From the NCBI RefSeq assembly GCF_003992625.1, contig NZ_RZMW01000008.1, positions 62,001 to 126,000 of the forward strand: DNA of 64,000 nucleotides, given 5' to 3'. The stretch's first letter is position 1, and every line of letters begins with the position of its first letter. Positions 1 to 9,595 of the stretch are shown in pieces. Origin of the DNA: Pelagibacterium lentulum. Its GTDB lineage: Bacteria > Pseudomonadota > Alphaproteobacteria > Rhizobiales > Devosiaceae. The notes beneath the pieces were generated by a model. It did not search any database. It saw nothing but the letters and a program-made list of their open reading frames with translations, and was not told where the DNA came from. The position numbers were made by a program, and so were the translations under genes.

Positions 1-2709
1 CATTGGCTGCCGTTCTTTTACGAGCGGCTCGATACCTTGGCGTCTTATGTGGGCGACGCGCCCTTCTTTTTCGACGATCAGGCGAAAGAGGCTTTTGCCG
101 AGCGGCGCGAGCAGATCGTTGACTATTACGACGCCCGCGTTCAGGCGCGCGAGCAGGGCGGTGCCGCTGCGGCCGGCGCGCCCTATAAGCCTATCGCGCC
201 GGATCTGCTCTATCATGTCGATCAATCTGTGTACGAACTGGCACTCGGCCATGAGATAGCAGAGCTTTCGCCGTTCCTGCCGGCCGATGACAGCCTGCCC
301 GTCATCGATTGCGCCGGCCGACTTGCTCCCAATTTCGCAGCCGAAAGGCAGGCAACTGACACTAATCTTTTTGAAGCGGTGATCAGCAGGATCAAGACCG
401 AAGCGCGGGCAGGGCGCAAGACTATCATCACTTGCTGGAGCGAGGGCACGCGTGATCGCATGGGGCAGGTGCTGCGCGATCACGGGCTGAAAGCGATACG
501 CAAGCTGGAAAACTGGCACGCGGTATCTGCCCTTAAGGTCGGGCAGCTCGGACTTGCAATTTTGCCGCTCGAAACTGGCTATGTGACCGACGACATAGCG
601 GTTATCTCCGAGCAGGATATTCTAGGCGAGCGGATCATTCGCTCCACGCGCCGCAAAAAGGCATCGGATGCGCTGACAGAAGCGACCAGCCTTTCGGCCG
701 GCGATCTGGTCGTGCATGTGGATCACGGCATTGGACGCTTTATCGGCCTTAAGGCCATTGAGGCTGCCGGTGCACCCCATGATTGCGTTGAGATCGAATA
801 TGCGCGTGGGGACAAGCTCTATCTGCCGGTTGAGAATATCGAACTGCTCTCTCGTTATGGTTCGGAAGGCGCCGAACTTGATCGGTTGGGCGGAGCGGCT
901 TGGCAGGCCAAGAAATCCAAGCTCAAGCAGCGCATCCGCATCATGGCGGAACAGCTTATAAAGATCGCTGCGGCTCGCCATATGGCATCCACTGATCCGG
1001 TAGAGGTGCAAACCGGGGCCTACGACGAATTTTGTACGCGCTTTCCCTATGAGGAAACTGAAGATCAGCTTACCACCATCGATGTGGTTTTCGACGATCT
1101 GACGTCGGGCCGGATCATGGATCGGCTTGTCTGCGGCGATGTGGGTTTTGGCAAGACCGAGGTTGCGCTGCGGGCGGCGTTTGTTGTGGCCATGAGCGGG
1201 CGGCAGGTGGCCGTCGTGGTGCCAACCACACTGCTCTCTCGCCAGCATTTCAAGACCTTTTCGGAGCGTTTCGCTGGGTTGCCAGTTACCGTGCGGCAGG
1301 CTTCCAGACTGGTGTCGGCGGCGGACCTTAAGGCCACCAGAGAAGGCATCAAGGATGGCAGCGTGGACATTGTCGTGGGCACTCATGCCCTATTGTCCAA
1401 GTCCATCGAATTCAAGGATCTGGGCCTTCTTGTGATCGACGAAGAGCAGCATTTCGGCGTCGGTCACAAGGAGCGCCTCAAGGAGCTCAAGGCCAACGTC
1501 CATGTGCTGACGCTTTCAGCGACGCCGATACCGCGGACGCTGCAACTGGCACTGACAGGCGTGCGCGATCTGTCACTGCTGGCAACGCCCCCGGTGGACA
1601 GGCTGGCAATTCGCACTTTCGTTTCGCCCTTTGATCCCTTGGTGGTGCGCGAAGCGCTGTTGCGCGAGAAATATCGCGGTGGGCAGGCCTTCTATGTCTG
1701 TCCCCGGATTTCTGACCAGGCCGATATTGCAGATTTCCTGCGCAATCATGTTCCCGAGGTCAATTTTGTCGTGGCTAATGGCCAGATGCCGCCCGGCCAG
1801 CTCGATGACACGATGAATGCCTTTTATGATGGCAAGTTCGATGTGCTGGTTGCAACGACGATCGTGGAGTCGGGGCTGGACGTGCCAACCGCCAATACGC
1901 TGATCGTGCATCGTGCCGACAAGTTTGGTCTGGCGCAGCTTTATCAGATACGCGGACGTATCGGTCGCTCCAAAACGCGGGCCTACGCGATTTTCACGGT
2001 GCCAGCGGATCGTAAGCTCAACGATCAGGCACAGCGGCGATTGCAGGTGCTGCAATCGCTCGAATCGCTTGGGGCAGGGTTCCAGCTTGCAAGCCACGAT
2101 CTCGATATTCGCGGCGCGGGCAACCTTCTGGGCGACGAGCAATCGGGCCATATTCGCGAAGTCGGCTTTGAGCTTTATCAATCGATGCTCGAAGAAGCAG
2201 TAGCCTCACTCAAGAGCGGCGAAGCCGAGGGCGAGTCCGAAGGACAATGGTCGCCGCAAATCTCGCTTGGTATGCCTGTTATGATTCCCGAAGGTTACGT
2301 TCCGGACCTGCAGGTGCGTATGCAACTCTATCGACGCCTGGGCGAATTGACCGAAGCACGAGAAATTGATGCCTTCGGTGCGGAATTGATCGATCGATTC
2401 GGCCCGTTGCCTGAAGAAGTCGAAGGCCTGCTTAAGGTGGTGCTGGTCAAGTCGCTTTGCCGCACGGCAAATGTCGAAAAGGTCGATGCGGGCCCGAAGG
2501 GAGCGTTGATCACACTAAGGAACGGAATCTTCCCCAATCCTGCCGGGTTGGTGCGTCATATTGGGGATCGCGCTCAAGCCGCAAAACTGCGGCCGGACCA
2601 GAAAATCATGTTCGCACGCAATTGGCCGACCGCAGACCAGCGGCTCAAGGGCAGTGCGGCAATTTTATCGCGGTTGGCGGCGTTGGCGGGTGAAGGGCGA
2701 GGACTTTGA
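1..2709 (+). CDS. mfd: Transcription-repair coupling factor Mfd (5' end missing)
   Basis: DNA translocase that removes RNA polymerase stalled at lesions and recruits UvrA for nucleotide excision repair. The frame is open from base 1, so the gene starts before the window and the first in-frame TTG at 37 is not the real start. The visible part (about 902 residues) contains the end of the UvrB-like N-terminal region, the RNA-polymerase-interacting domain (LVVHVDHGIGRF near fragment residue 236), Walker A GDVGFGKTE near 379, the DEEQHFG helicase box near 480, helicase motifs including SATPIPRTLQ and QIRGRIGRS, and the C-terminal TRCF domain. Full-length family members are about 1150 residues, so roughly a fifth is missing. 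The codons show no frameshift. The identification is secure. Confidence 0.97.
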   Translation, partial: HWLPFFYERLDTLASYVGDAPFFFDDQAKEAFAERREQIVDYYDARVQAREQGGAAAAGAPYKPIAPDLLYHVDQSVYELALGHEIAELSPFLPADDSLPVIDCAGRLAPNFAAERQATDTNLFEAVISRIKTEARAGRKTIITCWSEGTRDRMGQVLRDHGLKAIRKLENWHAVSALKVGQLGLAILPLETGYVTDDIAVISEQDILGERIIRSTRRKKASDALTEATSLSAGDLVVHVDHGIGRFIGLKAIEAAGAPHDCVEIEYARGDKLYLPVENIELLSRYGSEGAELDRLGGAAWQAKKSKLKQRIRIMAEQLIKIAAARHMASTDPVEVQTGAYDEFCTRFPYEETEDQLTTIDVVFDDLTSGRIMDRLVCGDVGFGKTEVALRAAFVVAMSGRQVAVVVPTTLLSRQHFKTFSERFAGLPVTVRQASRLVSAADLKATREGIKDGSVDIVVGTHALLSKSIEFKDLGLLVIDEEQHFGVGHKERLKELKANVHVLTLSATPIPRTLQLALTGVRDLSLLATPPVDRLAIRTFVSPFDPLVVREALLREKYRGGQAFYVCPRISDQADIADFLRNHVPEVNFVVANGQMPPGQLDDTMNAFYDGKFDVLVATTIVESGLDVPTANTLIVHRADKFGLAQLYQIRGRIGRSKTRAYAIFTVPADRKLNDQAQRRLQVLQSLESLGAGFQLASHDLDIRGAGNLLGDEQSGHIREVGFELYQSMLEEAVASLKSGEAEGESEGQWSPQISLGMPVMIPEGYVPDLQVRMQLYRRLGELTEAREIDAFGAELIDRFGPLPEEVEGLLKVVLVKSLCRTANVEKVDAGPKGALITLRNGIFPNPAGLVRHIGDRAQAAKLRPDQKIMFARNWPTADQRLKGSAAILSRLAALAGEGRGL

Positions 2710-2841
2710 GGCACACGCCGATGCCATAACGCATTGGAAAGGGAAAGGTGTCATGTTATTGCCCGAATTTGCGGTTCTTGAAGTAATAAATATCACCGGA
2801 TTCGGCGGGGTGCGCTTCGCCCAGAAACAACGGGAAACTCA

Positions 2842-3513
2842 ATGACTTTTAAAAATGCACTTGTTGCTGGTTTTGTTGCGACGAGCTTGGCCCTTTCAAC
2901 AGGGGGAATCGCCTTGGCGCAAGAGGAAGCGGGTATGATCGAAACCGCTGCCACCGCAGCCTCGGAGCGCAGCCCGGAAGATAACTGGCTCAAGGTTTGC
3001 GACACACTTGATGATGGACGTCAGGCCTGCATCATGCGCCAGGTCGTGACCAATGGCGGCGTATTTTCAGGATCGTTCCTGCTGCGTGACGATCCCAGCC
3101 AGGAAAGCCGCTTGCTTGCCGTCGCGGCGGTGCCGCTCGGCGTTCTGCTGCCATTCGGCCTTACATGGCAGATCGACGGCAGCAAGCCTGTTCGTGTTCC
3201 CTTCATGACCTGTGACCCGCAGTCCTGCGCGGCACAGCTTGTTGTCAATGAAGCTTATATTCAAAGCCTCAAACGAGGCGGCACACTGCGTCTGACGGCG
3301 AAGAACCGCCGCAATGAAGATTTGAATGTCGATATCACGCTGGCAGGTTTCACAGCCGTTTATGACAGCGAAGATGCGATGACCATCGAACAACTCAATC
3401 AGGCTAATACGACTGAGAATGTTCTGGAGCGGGTTCTGCAGGATCGTGCCGAGGAACTGCGTCAGCAGCTTTCAGGTGAGGGCGAAGCGCCAGCGGAAGC
3501 CCCGGCGCAGTAA
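2842..3513 (+). CDS. Invasion-associated locus B (IalB) family periplasmic protein
   Basis: A 223-residue protein with a clear Sec signal peptide (basic start, hydrophobic stretch, probable cleavage after GIALA near residue 28), so it should be periplasmic. The mature part has the IalB-family pattern: a WLKVCD segment, paired cysteines (MTCDPQSCAAQ), and a C-terminal tail rich in Glu, Ala and Pro. IalB proteins are widespread in Rhizobiales. The name comes from Bartonella erythrocyte invasion, and in free-living relatives the role is unknown, so no invasion function should be read into it here. The start has a GGGAA ribosome-binding site. A rho-independent terminator follows directly, so this is likely a single-gene transcript. 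Confidence 0.85.
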   Translation: MTFKNALVAGFVATSLALSTGGIALAQEEAGMIETAATAASERSPEDNWLKVCDTLDDGRQACIMRQVVTNGGVFSGSFLLRDDPSQESRLLAVAAVPLGVLLPFGLTWQIDGSKPVRVPFMTCDPQSCAAQLVVNEAYIQSLKRGGTLRLTAKNRRNEDLNVDITLAGFTAVYDSEDAMTIEQLNQANTTENVLERVLQDRAEELRQQLSGEGEAPAEAPAQ

Positions 3514-3536
3514 TCATTGCCATATACAGAGATAAG

Positions 3537-3562
3537 AGGCGGGCCGTTTGGCTCGCCTTTTT
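3537..3562 (+). terminator. Rho-independent terminator of the IalB-family gene
   Basis: A 9-bp stem (3537-3545 with 3550-3558, one G-T pair) with the 4-nt loop GTTT is followed by a T run. It lies 24 bases after the IalB-family stop codon and just before the stop of the convergent monooxygenase gene. The T run is on the plus strand only. Confidence 0.85.
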
Positions 3563-3566
3563 GCTG

Positions 3567-4736
3567 TCAGTTGCGCCCCATGCCGAACTCGATGGCAAAT
3601 TTGCGCAATGGCTTAAATGACTTGAGTGCCCATAGTCCGACTGAACGCAAGGCTTGCGCTGGCAGAAGGTCGGAAAGCAAAGACTTGAAGAGTCCGTCAA
3701 CAAAATGTCCGGTTCGCATCAGGTCATGCGCGCGGGTTTCAGCATATTGAGCGACCAACCGATCGGCCCAGCCGTACGACTGGCGATTGACCAACGCCAG
3801 GCACGCGGCAAGATCGGCGACATCGCGCAGTCCGAGATTGAGTCCTTGGGCCCCTATAGGCGGGAACGCATGTGCCGATTCGCCGACGAGCACGATGCCA
3901 TTATTTCCTGCCTTTGCCACCGAGAGCGCCGACAGGGGGAACACATGGCTTTTCGTTAGCGGCTCGATCGCTCCGAACAGCCTCTGGGACTTCTCAAAGA
4001 GTGCTGACTGAAAACGTTCCGGGTCGGCCTGTGCAGCCAGGAGGTTTTCCTTGGTATCAATCCAGACAAGATTGGCCTTGTCTCCTGCGGCTGGCACAAG
4101 CGTAAATGGTCCGTTTGGGTAGTGAAATTCTATCGAACAGTTCCCAATGGGCCGCTCTAGCGCCAGGTCGCAGACAAGCGCGGATTGGGCATAGCTATGT
4201 TCGCGTGTCGCAATACCTGCAATCTGGCGGGTTTTCGATTGCTTGCCATCGGCACCGACGACCAATTCGGTGCTGAGCGTGGTGCCATCTTTGAGTTTCA
4301 GGTGCCAAATGCCGTCAGTGCGTTGGGCGGCGGATAATGTTGTGTTCCGAATCTGTAGGGGTGCGCCATCGGGCGTCGACTTGCGAAAAGCCGCGCTCAA
4401 GGCGGTATTGGCAAAATTCCATCCGAACGCGTCGAGGTTGAATTCCTGTGCCGTAAAAAGCGTCTCTGGCGCACGCAGCATTCTGTTTGTGGCATCGATG
4501 ATGCGAATCTGCGCCAAAGGCGTGCCAAGGCTGGACGGTTCACCTATCAGCCCGACGTCCTGCATGAATTTCACGCTCGGCATCATCAGCGCCGATGTGC
4601 GGGCATCAGGTGCGCCCGACGGGGCGACATGCACGGTTGAAAATCCGCTATTTGTTGCGACATGTGCGGCCGCAATGCCGGCAAGACCGCCGCCGATAAC
4701 CGCAATGTCGACATGTTCGGTGGATTGCTCTGACAT
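3567..4736 (-). CDS. UbiH/COQ6-family FAD-dependent monooxygenase
   Basis: A 389-residue flavoprotein of the UbiH/UbiF/COQ6 group, which hydroxylates the ring of ubiquinone precursors. The N-terminus has the FAD-binding GxGxxG motif (IAVIGGGLAGIAAA). The middle has the VVGADGKQSKTR box (usually GADGxxSxxR), and near residue 290 there is the second FAD motif, LVGESAHAFPPIGAQGLNLGLRDV, quoted here only to mark its position by its GE-A-H-PP-G-G-N-G residues. The length is normal. The ATG follows GAGGCGAAG, a good ribosome-binding site. The gene converges on the IalB-family gene and diverges from the quinone oxidoreductase gene. The ring position it acts on cannot be told from sequence alone. Confidence 0.9.
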   Translation of the reverse strand: MSEQSTEHVDIAVIGGGLAGIAAAHVATNSGFSTVHVAPSGAPDARTSALMMPSVKFMQDVGLIGEPSSLGTPLAQIRIIDATNRMLRAPETLFTAQEFNLDAFGWNFANTALSAAFRKSTPDGAPLQIRNTTLSAAQRTDGIWHLKLKDGTTLSTELVVGADGKQSKTRQIAGIATREHSYAQSALVCDLALERPIGNCSIEFHYPNGPFTLVPAAGDKANLVWIDTKENLLAAQADPERFQSALFEKSQRLFGAIEPLTKSHVFPLSALSVAKAGNNGIVLVGESAHAFPPIGAQGLNLGLRDVADLAACLALVNRQSYGWADRLVAQYAETRAHDLMRTGHFVDGLFKSLLSDLLPAQALRSVGLWALKSFKPLRKFAIEFGMGRN

Positions 4737-4926
4737 CTTCGCCTCGCGTCCTTATTGGTTTCAGAGATAGGCTCTGGCGCGATCTTGGGCAAGTTCGGAT
4801 CCGTTGCGACAAATTGATGCCAATGTTCCTCTTGGTGTTTTCCGGCGCCGTATGCAAAGTTCGTTCAATGGCTCGTCCGTTTTTCGTACCCGGCACAAAA
4901 AGACCAAGGGGAAGGATCTCAACCTC

Positions 4927-5895
4927 ATGAAAGCAGTATTTGTCGATGAATTCGGTGGCGCCGAGGCAATGACCGTGCGCGATGCCGAAGCGGGAAAGCC
5001 CGGTTCGGGCGAACTCTTGATTCGTCACCACGCGATCGGGGTCAACTTTATCGACGTTTATCACCGGACTGGTCTCTATCCCAACCCGTTGCCCGTGACA
5101 CCCGGTTCGGAAGGGGCGGGGGAAGTGCTGGCTGTTGGACCCGGCGTTGCTGGTTTCAAGCCGGGGGATCGAATCGTTTATCAAGGCGCAATCGGAGCAT
5201 ATGCGCAGGAGCGTGTTTTGCCGGCTGCACGGGCCGTAATTTTGCCCGACGGTATTGATTATGAAACCGGCGCGGCGATCATGCTCAAGGGCCTTACTGC
5301 CTATTATCTGCTTTTTCTGACATGGCCGGTTCGGGCCGGAGAGACCATTCTATTTCATGCCGCTGCTGGGGGCATGGGGCTTATCGCCTGCCAATGGGCC
5401 AATTCGATCGGCGCGCGGGTCATTGGTACGGCAGGTTCGCCGGAGAAGGTTGAACTGGCAAAGGCCAATGGCTGCGATGAGGTCATCAACTACAGTGAAG
5501 AGGATTTTGCCGAGCGCGTCAGTGAGTTTACGGGGGGCAAGGGCGTCGACGTGGTTTACGATGGCGTCGGACAGGCCACGTTTGAAAAATCGCTCGACTG
5601 CCTGCGCCCCATGGGCCTGATGGTCAGCTATGGCAATGCAACCGGCCCAGTCTCGGTGCCCGATCTCGGCATTCTGGCTCGTAAGGGGTCTCTGTTCGTC
5701 ACGCGGCCAACCGGAGCGCATTACTTTGCCGAGCGCGAAGCGTTGCTGACTGGCGCCAAGGCGCTGTTTGCAGCCGTCGAATCCGGCGCTATCAAGCCGC
5801 ATATCGGACAGCGCTTCAAGCTGGAGGAGGCCGCGGACGCGCATCGTGCGCTTGAAGGGCGCAAAACCGTAGGATCGACGATTTTGCTGCCATAA
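4927..5895 (+). CDS. NADPH:quinone oxidoreductase (zinc-independent MDR family)
   Basis: A 322-residue medium-chain dehydrogenase/reductase of the quinone oxidoreductase type. It shows the MDR N-terminal domain (NFIDVYHRTGLYP, PGSEGAGEV), the nucleotide-binding AAAGGMGL motif in a Rossmann fold (residues about 145-150) and no zinc-ligand cysteines, as expected for the QOR subgroup. It reduces quinones with NADPH, probably as a detoxification step. I start it at ATG 4927 after a GGGGAAGGA sequence; an upstream in-frame ATG at 4804 would add 41 residues with no family similarity. It is divergent from the UbiH-family gene. Confidence 0.9.
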   Translation: MKAVFVDEFGGAEAMTVRDAEAGKPGSGELLIRHHAIGVNFIDVYHRTGLYPNPLPVTPGSEGAGEVLAVGPGVAGFKPGDRIVYQGAIGAYAQERVLPAARAVILPDGIDYETGAAIMLKGLTAYYLLFLTWPVRAGETILFHAAAGGMGLIACQWANSIGARVIGTAGSPEKVELAKANGCDEVINYSEEDFAERVSEFTGGKGVDVVYDGVGQATFEKSLDCLRPMGLMVSYGNATGPVSVPDLGILARKGSLFVTRPTGAHYFAEREALLTGAKALFAAVESGAIKPHIGQRFKLEEAADAHRALEGRKTVGSTILLP

Positions 5896-5984
5896 TTATG
5901 CTGTTTTCGGCGCTGTATCGCTGATACGCAAAGTGACCGGCCCAATGCGGACCGTTCACTGGCTTTATTGTGAGGATCCCTCCA

Positions 5985-6893
5985 ATGCACCGCGCAACTC
6001 TGGTCGGCTTCAGCGCCGTTTTGATGTGGTCGCTGCTTGCGCTGTTTTCGAGCTATGCTGGGGCCGTACCGCCGTTCCTTTTATGCGCGCTTTCCTTTGC
6101 TGTTGCGACGGTGGTTGGCTTTCTTGCCACGGGTTTGCGCAACCCCGCGGCCAAAGCAAAGGTTCCGGTTGCGGCTTGGTGTGTGGGCGTTCTGGGCCTG
6201 TTTGGCTACCATTTCTTCTATTTCTCGGCCGTTCAGAACGCGCCGGTCGTTGAAGCAAACCTCATCAACTATCTCTGGCCGTTGCTGATCGTGGTGGGGT
6301 CGGCGTTGATGCCGGGCGAGGGGTTGCGCTGGCATCATATTGCCGGAGCAGGGCTGGGGCTCGCCGGGACAGTCTTGATCGTTTCCGACGGCGGACGATT
6401 CACCTTTGAAATGCAATATCTCGCCGGCTATGGGCTGGCGGTCTGTGCGGCCATAACCTGGGCCAGTTATTCGCTGATCTCCCGCCGGTTTTCTCAGGTC
6501 CCCACGCGCATGGTGACATGGTTCTGCGCGGCGGCATCGATGCTCTCGCTCGTATGCCATCTCCTGCTGGAACAGACGGTGATGCCCGCCTCCCCGACTG
6601 CCTGGCTGGCCGTTCTGGGGCTTGGACTGATGCCGGTCGGTGGAGCATTCTTTGTCTGGGATTATGGGGTCAAGCACGGAAACATTCAGGTACTCGGGGT
6701 GTCCAGCTATGCCGCGCCGCTCTTGTCGACCCTTATCCTGATTGTGGCGGGAGCCGCTGTCATGACCGTACCGGTTGCATTGGCATGTCTGCTCATTACA
6801 TTTGGTGCGTTGCTGGCGTCCAAGGACATGCTCATAAAGCGTAAGCCGGATTCGACTTCGGTGGTACTGGACAGGCCCGGCACAACCGGCTAA
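5985..6893 (+). CDS. EamA/DMT-superfamily transporter
   Basis: A 302-residue membrane protein with ten predicted hydrophobic segments arranged as two EamA repeats (roughly residues 1-140 and 145-290), typical of drug/metabolite-superfamily exporters. Typical features are the NLINYLWPLLIVV segment ending repeat one and WDYGVKHG in repeat two. The substrate cannot be deduced; relatives export amino acids or related metabolites. ATG 5985 is preferred over GTG 5970 because the GAGGA ribosome-binding site lies between them. The gene ends 34 bases before tRNA-Ser. Confidence 0.85.
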   Translation: MHRATLVGFSAVLMWSLLALFSSYAGAVPPFLLCALSFAVATVVGFLATGLRNPAAKAKVPVAAWCVGVLGLFGYHFFYFSAVQNAPVVEANLINYLWPLLIVVGSALMPGEGLRWHHIAGAGLGLAGTVLIVSDGGRFTFEMQYLAGYGLAVCAAITWASYSLISRRFSQVPTRMVTWFCAAASMLSLVCHLLLEQTVMPASPTAWLAVLGLGLMPVGGAFFVWDYGVKHGNIQVLGVSSYAAPLLSTLILIVAGAAVMTVPVALACLLITFGALLASKDMLIKRKPDSTSVVLDRPGTTG

Positions 6894-6927
6894 ACGGCTG
6901 CTTGCAACGCCAAAGGCACGCATTAAC

Positions 6928-7017
6928 GGGTGGGTGGCAGAGTGGTTGATTGCACCGGTCTTGAAAACCGGCGGGCGTGAGAGCGTCTCGGGAGTTCGAA
7001 TCTCCCCCCACCCGCCA
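6928..7017 (+). tRNA. tRNA-Ser (anticodon UGA)
   Basis: A class II tRNA of 90 nt. The 7-bp acceptor stem GGGTGGG/CCCACCC is followed by G and an encoded CCA. The anticodon stem CCGGT/ACCGG encloses the loop CTTGAAA with anticodon TGA. There is a long variable arm, as expected for serine, and a T-loop TTCGAAT. The accessory envelope region begins about 125 bases downstream. Confidence 0.97.
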
Positions 7018-7141
7018 TTTGCCTCCGCCCTTACCGGGATGAGGACTGCTCCATAATGATCTGCTCCGGGCTGGCTTGCCTCGCGGCGTAACAGGCTTGG
7101 GGCCGACATTGTGTTGAACTGTCGCCCGGCCTGCCGACAGT

Positions 7142-9595
7142 CTATGCCTTCGTTCTGGTGATTTTTCGCAGCACCCAATCCACATTGAGCCCGAGCCACA
7201 ATTTGTTGCTGCGGCTGGCCTCCGATCTGTCGAGATTGGCAGAGACGTGGTGGAGCCAGGCCAGGATCACCAGATGCCGGATTGTCTGTGGATCATCGTG
7301 CCAATCGAAGCTGCCATCGGGCGGGGGGCCAAACCAGGAGCGTTCGGCAGGACGCCAGGAGGGTTTCCCGAGCAACTCGTGGACAATAGGCCCCAGTTCC
7401 TGCCCCTCGGCCATGGTTCTGGTGATGAGTGCCAGCGTGCAGATGTCGAAGCCCTGCGGTGCATCATATTCGGCATGATCCCAATCGAGGATGCCTGTCA
7501 GGCGCAAATGAGTCAGACCGCGTGCGTCTTTCTTGGCGTTGTGTTCGAACAGAAGATTGCCGGGCGAGAAATTGCCATGGCTGGCGCCGAGCGGCAGCGT
7601 GCGACCGAGCCAGAAGTCGGACATATGCGCTTCGAGCGCCGGCAGCAGGAGTTGCCTTGACGTGCGGGCGCGGGGCGTGCCGTGTGCACCCAGTATCGCC
7701 AGGGGCGCATTTATCCACCGCCGCTTCCAATCCTGCGCGATTTCGATTTCGGTCGCTGTCGCGTGATGGATTGCCGTTATCGCGCGTGCAGCATCAGCAA
7801 GGCTGCTTATGCGGTTGGCGTCGGGTGAAAACAGCACACTGCTGCCTCGTCGTCCAGGTAATACTGCTTCGGCACACATCAAGGCGCTGGCATGGCGATC
7901 GCTGAAAAGCGTTTGCGGCAACAGATGTTTTAAATCCTGCAGGCGTGGATTGGAGCGCAGGCTTTCGCCCATGAACATTTCGCGCGTCAATGCGTCAATG
8001 CCGGGGGTGCTCCAAGCAATCTTGAGACAGACATTGGGCTGCGAGGGAACTTCTGCACCAGTTTGAACCCGGGCAAGTGTGAGAGTAAGGCTATCTTGAC
8101 TGCGTATCTCGTTATTGAGAACGCGCCATTCCTGCCCATCAGAGGCCCCGAGTTTGTTGGTCGCACTGGCAATGAATTCGTCCAGTTCCACGTTGTGATC
8201 GGCAGCGGGCTTGCTTCCCAGAATGCCGCGCAGGAAACGAGCCGCGGCAGTTGCAAGATTGAGGCTGGCATTGAGGGAGCGTTCCCGGCCATAAAGCGCA
8301 ACGCCGACGATGCAGATGATCACCGCAACCAGCGTTTGCGCGATGAGCCAGCCATAGGCGACGGCAACCGGACCCAGGACCGGCAGCAGGAGGAAGCTGG
8401 CGGCAACCACGAACACAAGGGTGAGCCATTGAACGGCGGCCATGGCACGCACCCAGTCCTTGGCGCGTGCGAGCGCGAGGAAGATGGAAATAAATCCCCA
8501 AGGGATGGCCGATAGCGCCAGAACGCGCAGCATGTGGGTGCCCTCAACAGTGTATTCAGCGCCGAACAGGGCCATCAACCATGGAGCGGATATGCTGATC
8601 AGTAATGCGGCCAGAGTGACCGGAAGTATAGATTGTACGATCGCTTCTCCGATGAGAGCAGGAATGCGCTCTGCATTCACTACGCTCTCGGCCAGCAGGG
8701 ATACACCCATTGCGCGCCCGAGCATCACGAGGGAATAAGTGATTGTCCAGGTAATGTGATATTGCGCGCTGGATTCGGGGCCGCCAGTATTGATGACGAG
8801 TATAGGCGCAATCCCAACTGCAATCGTCATCGAGAGGCCGGCAAGGTAATCCCAGCCGAAGAACCGCAATATATGGGTTCGCGAAATCGGTGCAGTCTGC
8901 TGTCCGGCCATCGGCTTTGGAGGTAGAAGGTGCCGCATCAGGAAGTACTGCGTTACGAGGATGGATAGAACCAAAGGTACCATCCACGTACCCAAGAGGC
9001 TCATGCCATAGCCGGCGACGCCAATAAAAGCGACCAGCATCAGGATTTTACTGATCGCATAAAGCGCGTTGATGAGCGGAACCCACACCGATTCCCGCAA
9101 GGCGCTCAGCGCGCTTTCCTGAAGCGAGAAAATTGTCCAGATCGCGATGGAGGCGCCGAAGGCCAGCGCCAGCAAAGGCATATGGGCAAGAAAGGCGAGT
9201 TCGGGAACGAAGTGGTCGGCAAAAATGATGAAGCCGACAGCCAGCACAAGCCCGCAAATAATGCCGAATCCGTAGGATGAATAGAGCAGCTTTTTCGAGT
9301 TGTTACCTGAGACCGGCAGGAAGCGCTGCAACACGTTGTTGAAGCTCATCCTTGCAGCGCTGGACAGGGTGACGACGGTCGAAATCAGAATGCCGCCGAG
9401 CCCCACTTCCGTCTGGCTGTAGAGCCGGGCGGCCAATATCCAGAAAACCATGCCTAACCCGGATGTCAGCACGGTGCTGACCATAAGGGCGTAACCATTA
9501 CGGGTAAGAGACGAGCCCAAAAGGCGGCGGAGTGCGCCACGCGGGCCACGAGCGTCTTCCAGAATGGCGTCAAGACGGGTGCTTTTGTCGCTCAC
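7142..9595 (-). CDS. Polysaccharide flippase-type membrane domain fused to APH-like kinase domain
   Basis: An 817-residue two-domain protein. Residues about 30-445 carry some 12-14 hydrophobic segments and resemble Wzx/MVF-type lipid-linked oligosaccharide flippases (for example LAARLYSQTEVGLGG near the start). Residues about 500-817 look like a cytoplasmic aminoglycoside/choline-kinase-fold domain: the beta3 lysine is in CLKIAW (K525), a catalytic-loop motif HGNFSPGNLLF spans 673-683, and the metal site ILDWD has D704. The loop should read HGD but has N675, so the catalytic base is replaced while K525, N680 and D704 are kept. The start is GTG with GAGGT upstream; an ATG at about 9610 is out of frame. 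The likely job is export of an envelope glycan with a kinase or sensor module, but that is inference. The upstream neighbours are two FemAB-like genes. Confidence 0.75.
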   Translation of the reverse strand: MSDKSTRLDAILEDARGPRGALRRLLGSSLTRNGYALMVSTVLTSGLGMVFWILAARLYSQTEVGLGGILISTVVTLSSAARMSFNNVLQRFLPVSGNNSKKLLYSSYGFGIICGLVLAVGFIIFADHFVPELAFLAHMPLLALAFGASIAIWTIFSLQESALSALRESVWVPLINALYAISKILMLVAFIGVAGYGMSLLGTWMVPLVLSILVTQYFLMRHLLPPKPMAGQQTAPISRTHILRFFGWDYLAGLSMTIAVGIAPILVINTGGPESSAQYHITWTITYSLVMLGRAMGVSLLAESVVNAERIPALIGEAIVQSILPVTLAALLISISAPWLMALFGAEYTVEGTHMLRVLALSAIPWGFISIFLALARAKDWVRAMAAVQWLTLVFVVAASFLLLPVLGPVAVAYGWLIAQTLVAVIICIVGVALYGRERSLNASLNLATAAARFLRGILGSKPAADHNVELDEFIASATNKLGASDGQEWRVLNNEIRSQDSLTLTLARVQTGAEVPSQPNVCLKIAWSTPGIDALTREMFMGESLRSNPRLQDLKHLLPQTLFSDRHASALMCAEAVLPGRRGSSVLFSPDANRISSLADAARAITAIHHATATEIEIAQDWKRRWINAPLAILGAHGTPRARTSRQLLLPALEAHMSDFWLGRTLPLGASHGNFSPGNLLFEHNAKKDARGLTHLRLTGILDWDHAEYDAPQGFDICTLALITRTMAEGQELGPIVHELLGKPSWRPAERSWFGPPPDGSFDWHDDPQTIRHLVILAWLHHVSANLDRSEASRSNKLWLGLNVDWVLRKITRTKA

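Noticed and set aside
37-2709. A complete 890-residue mfd starting at TTG 37
   Set aside because: The frame is open from base 1 and homology continues before it. The TTG is inside the gene.
6928-7141. tRNA-Ser as attachment site for a genomic island covering 7.1-12.6 kb
   Set aside because: No integrase gene is present and I could not find a second copy of the tRNA 3' end in the window.
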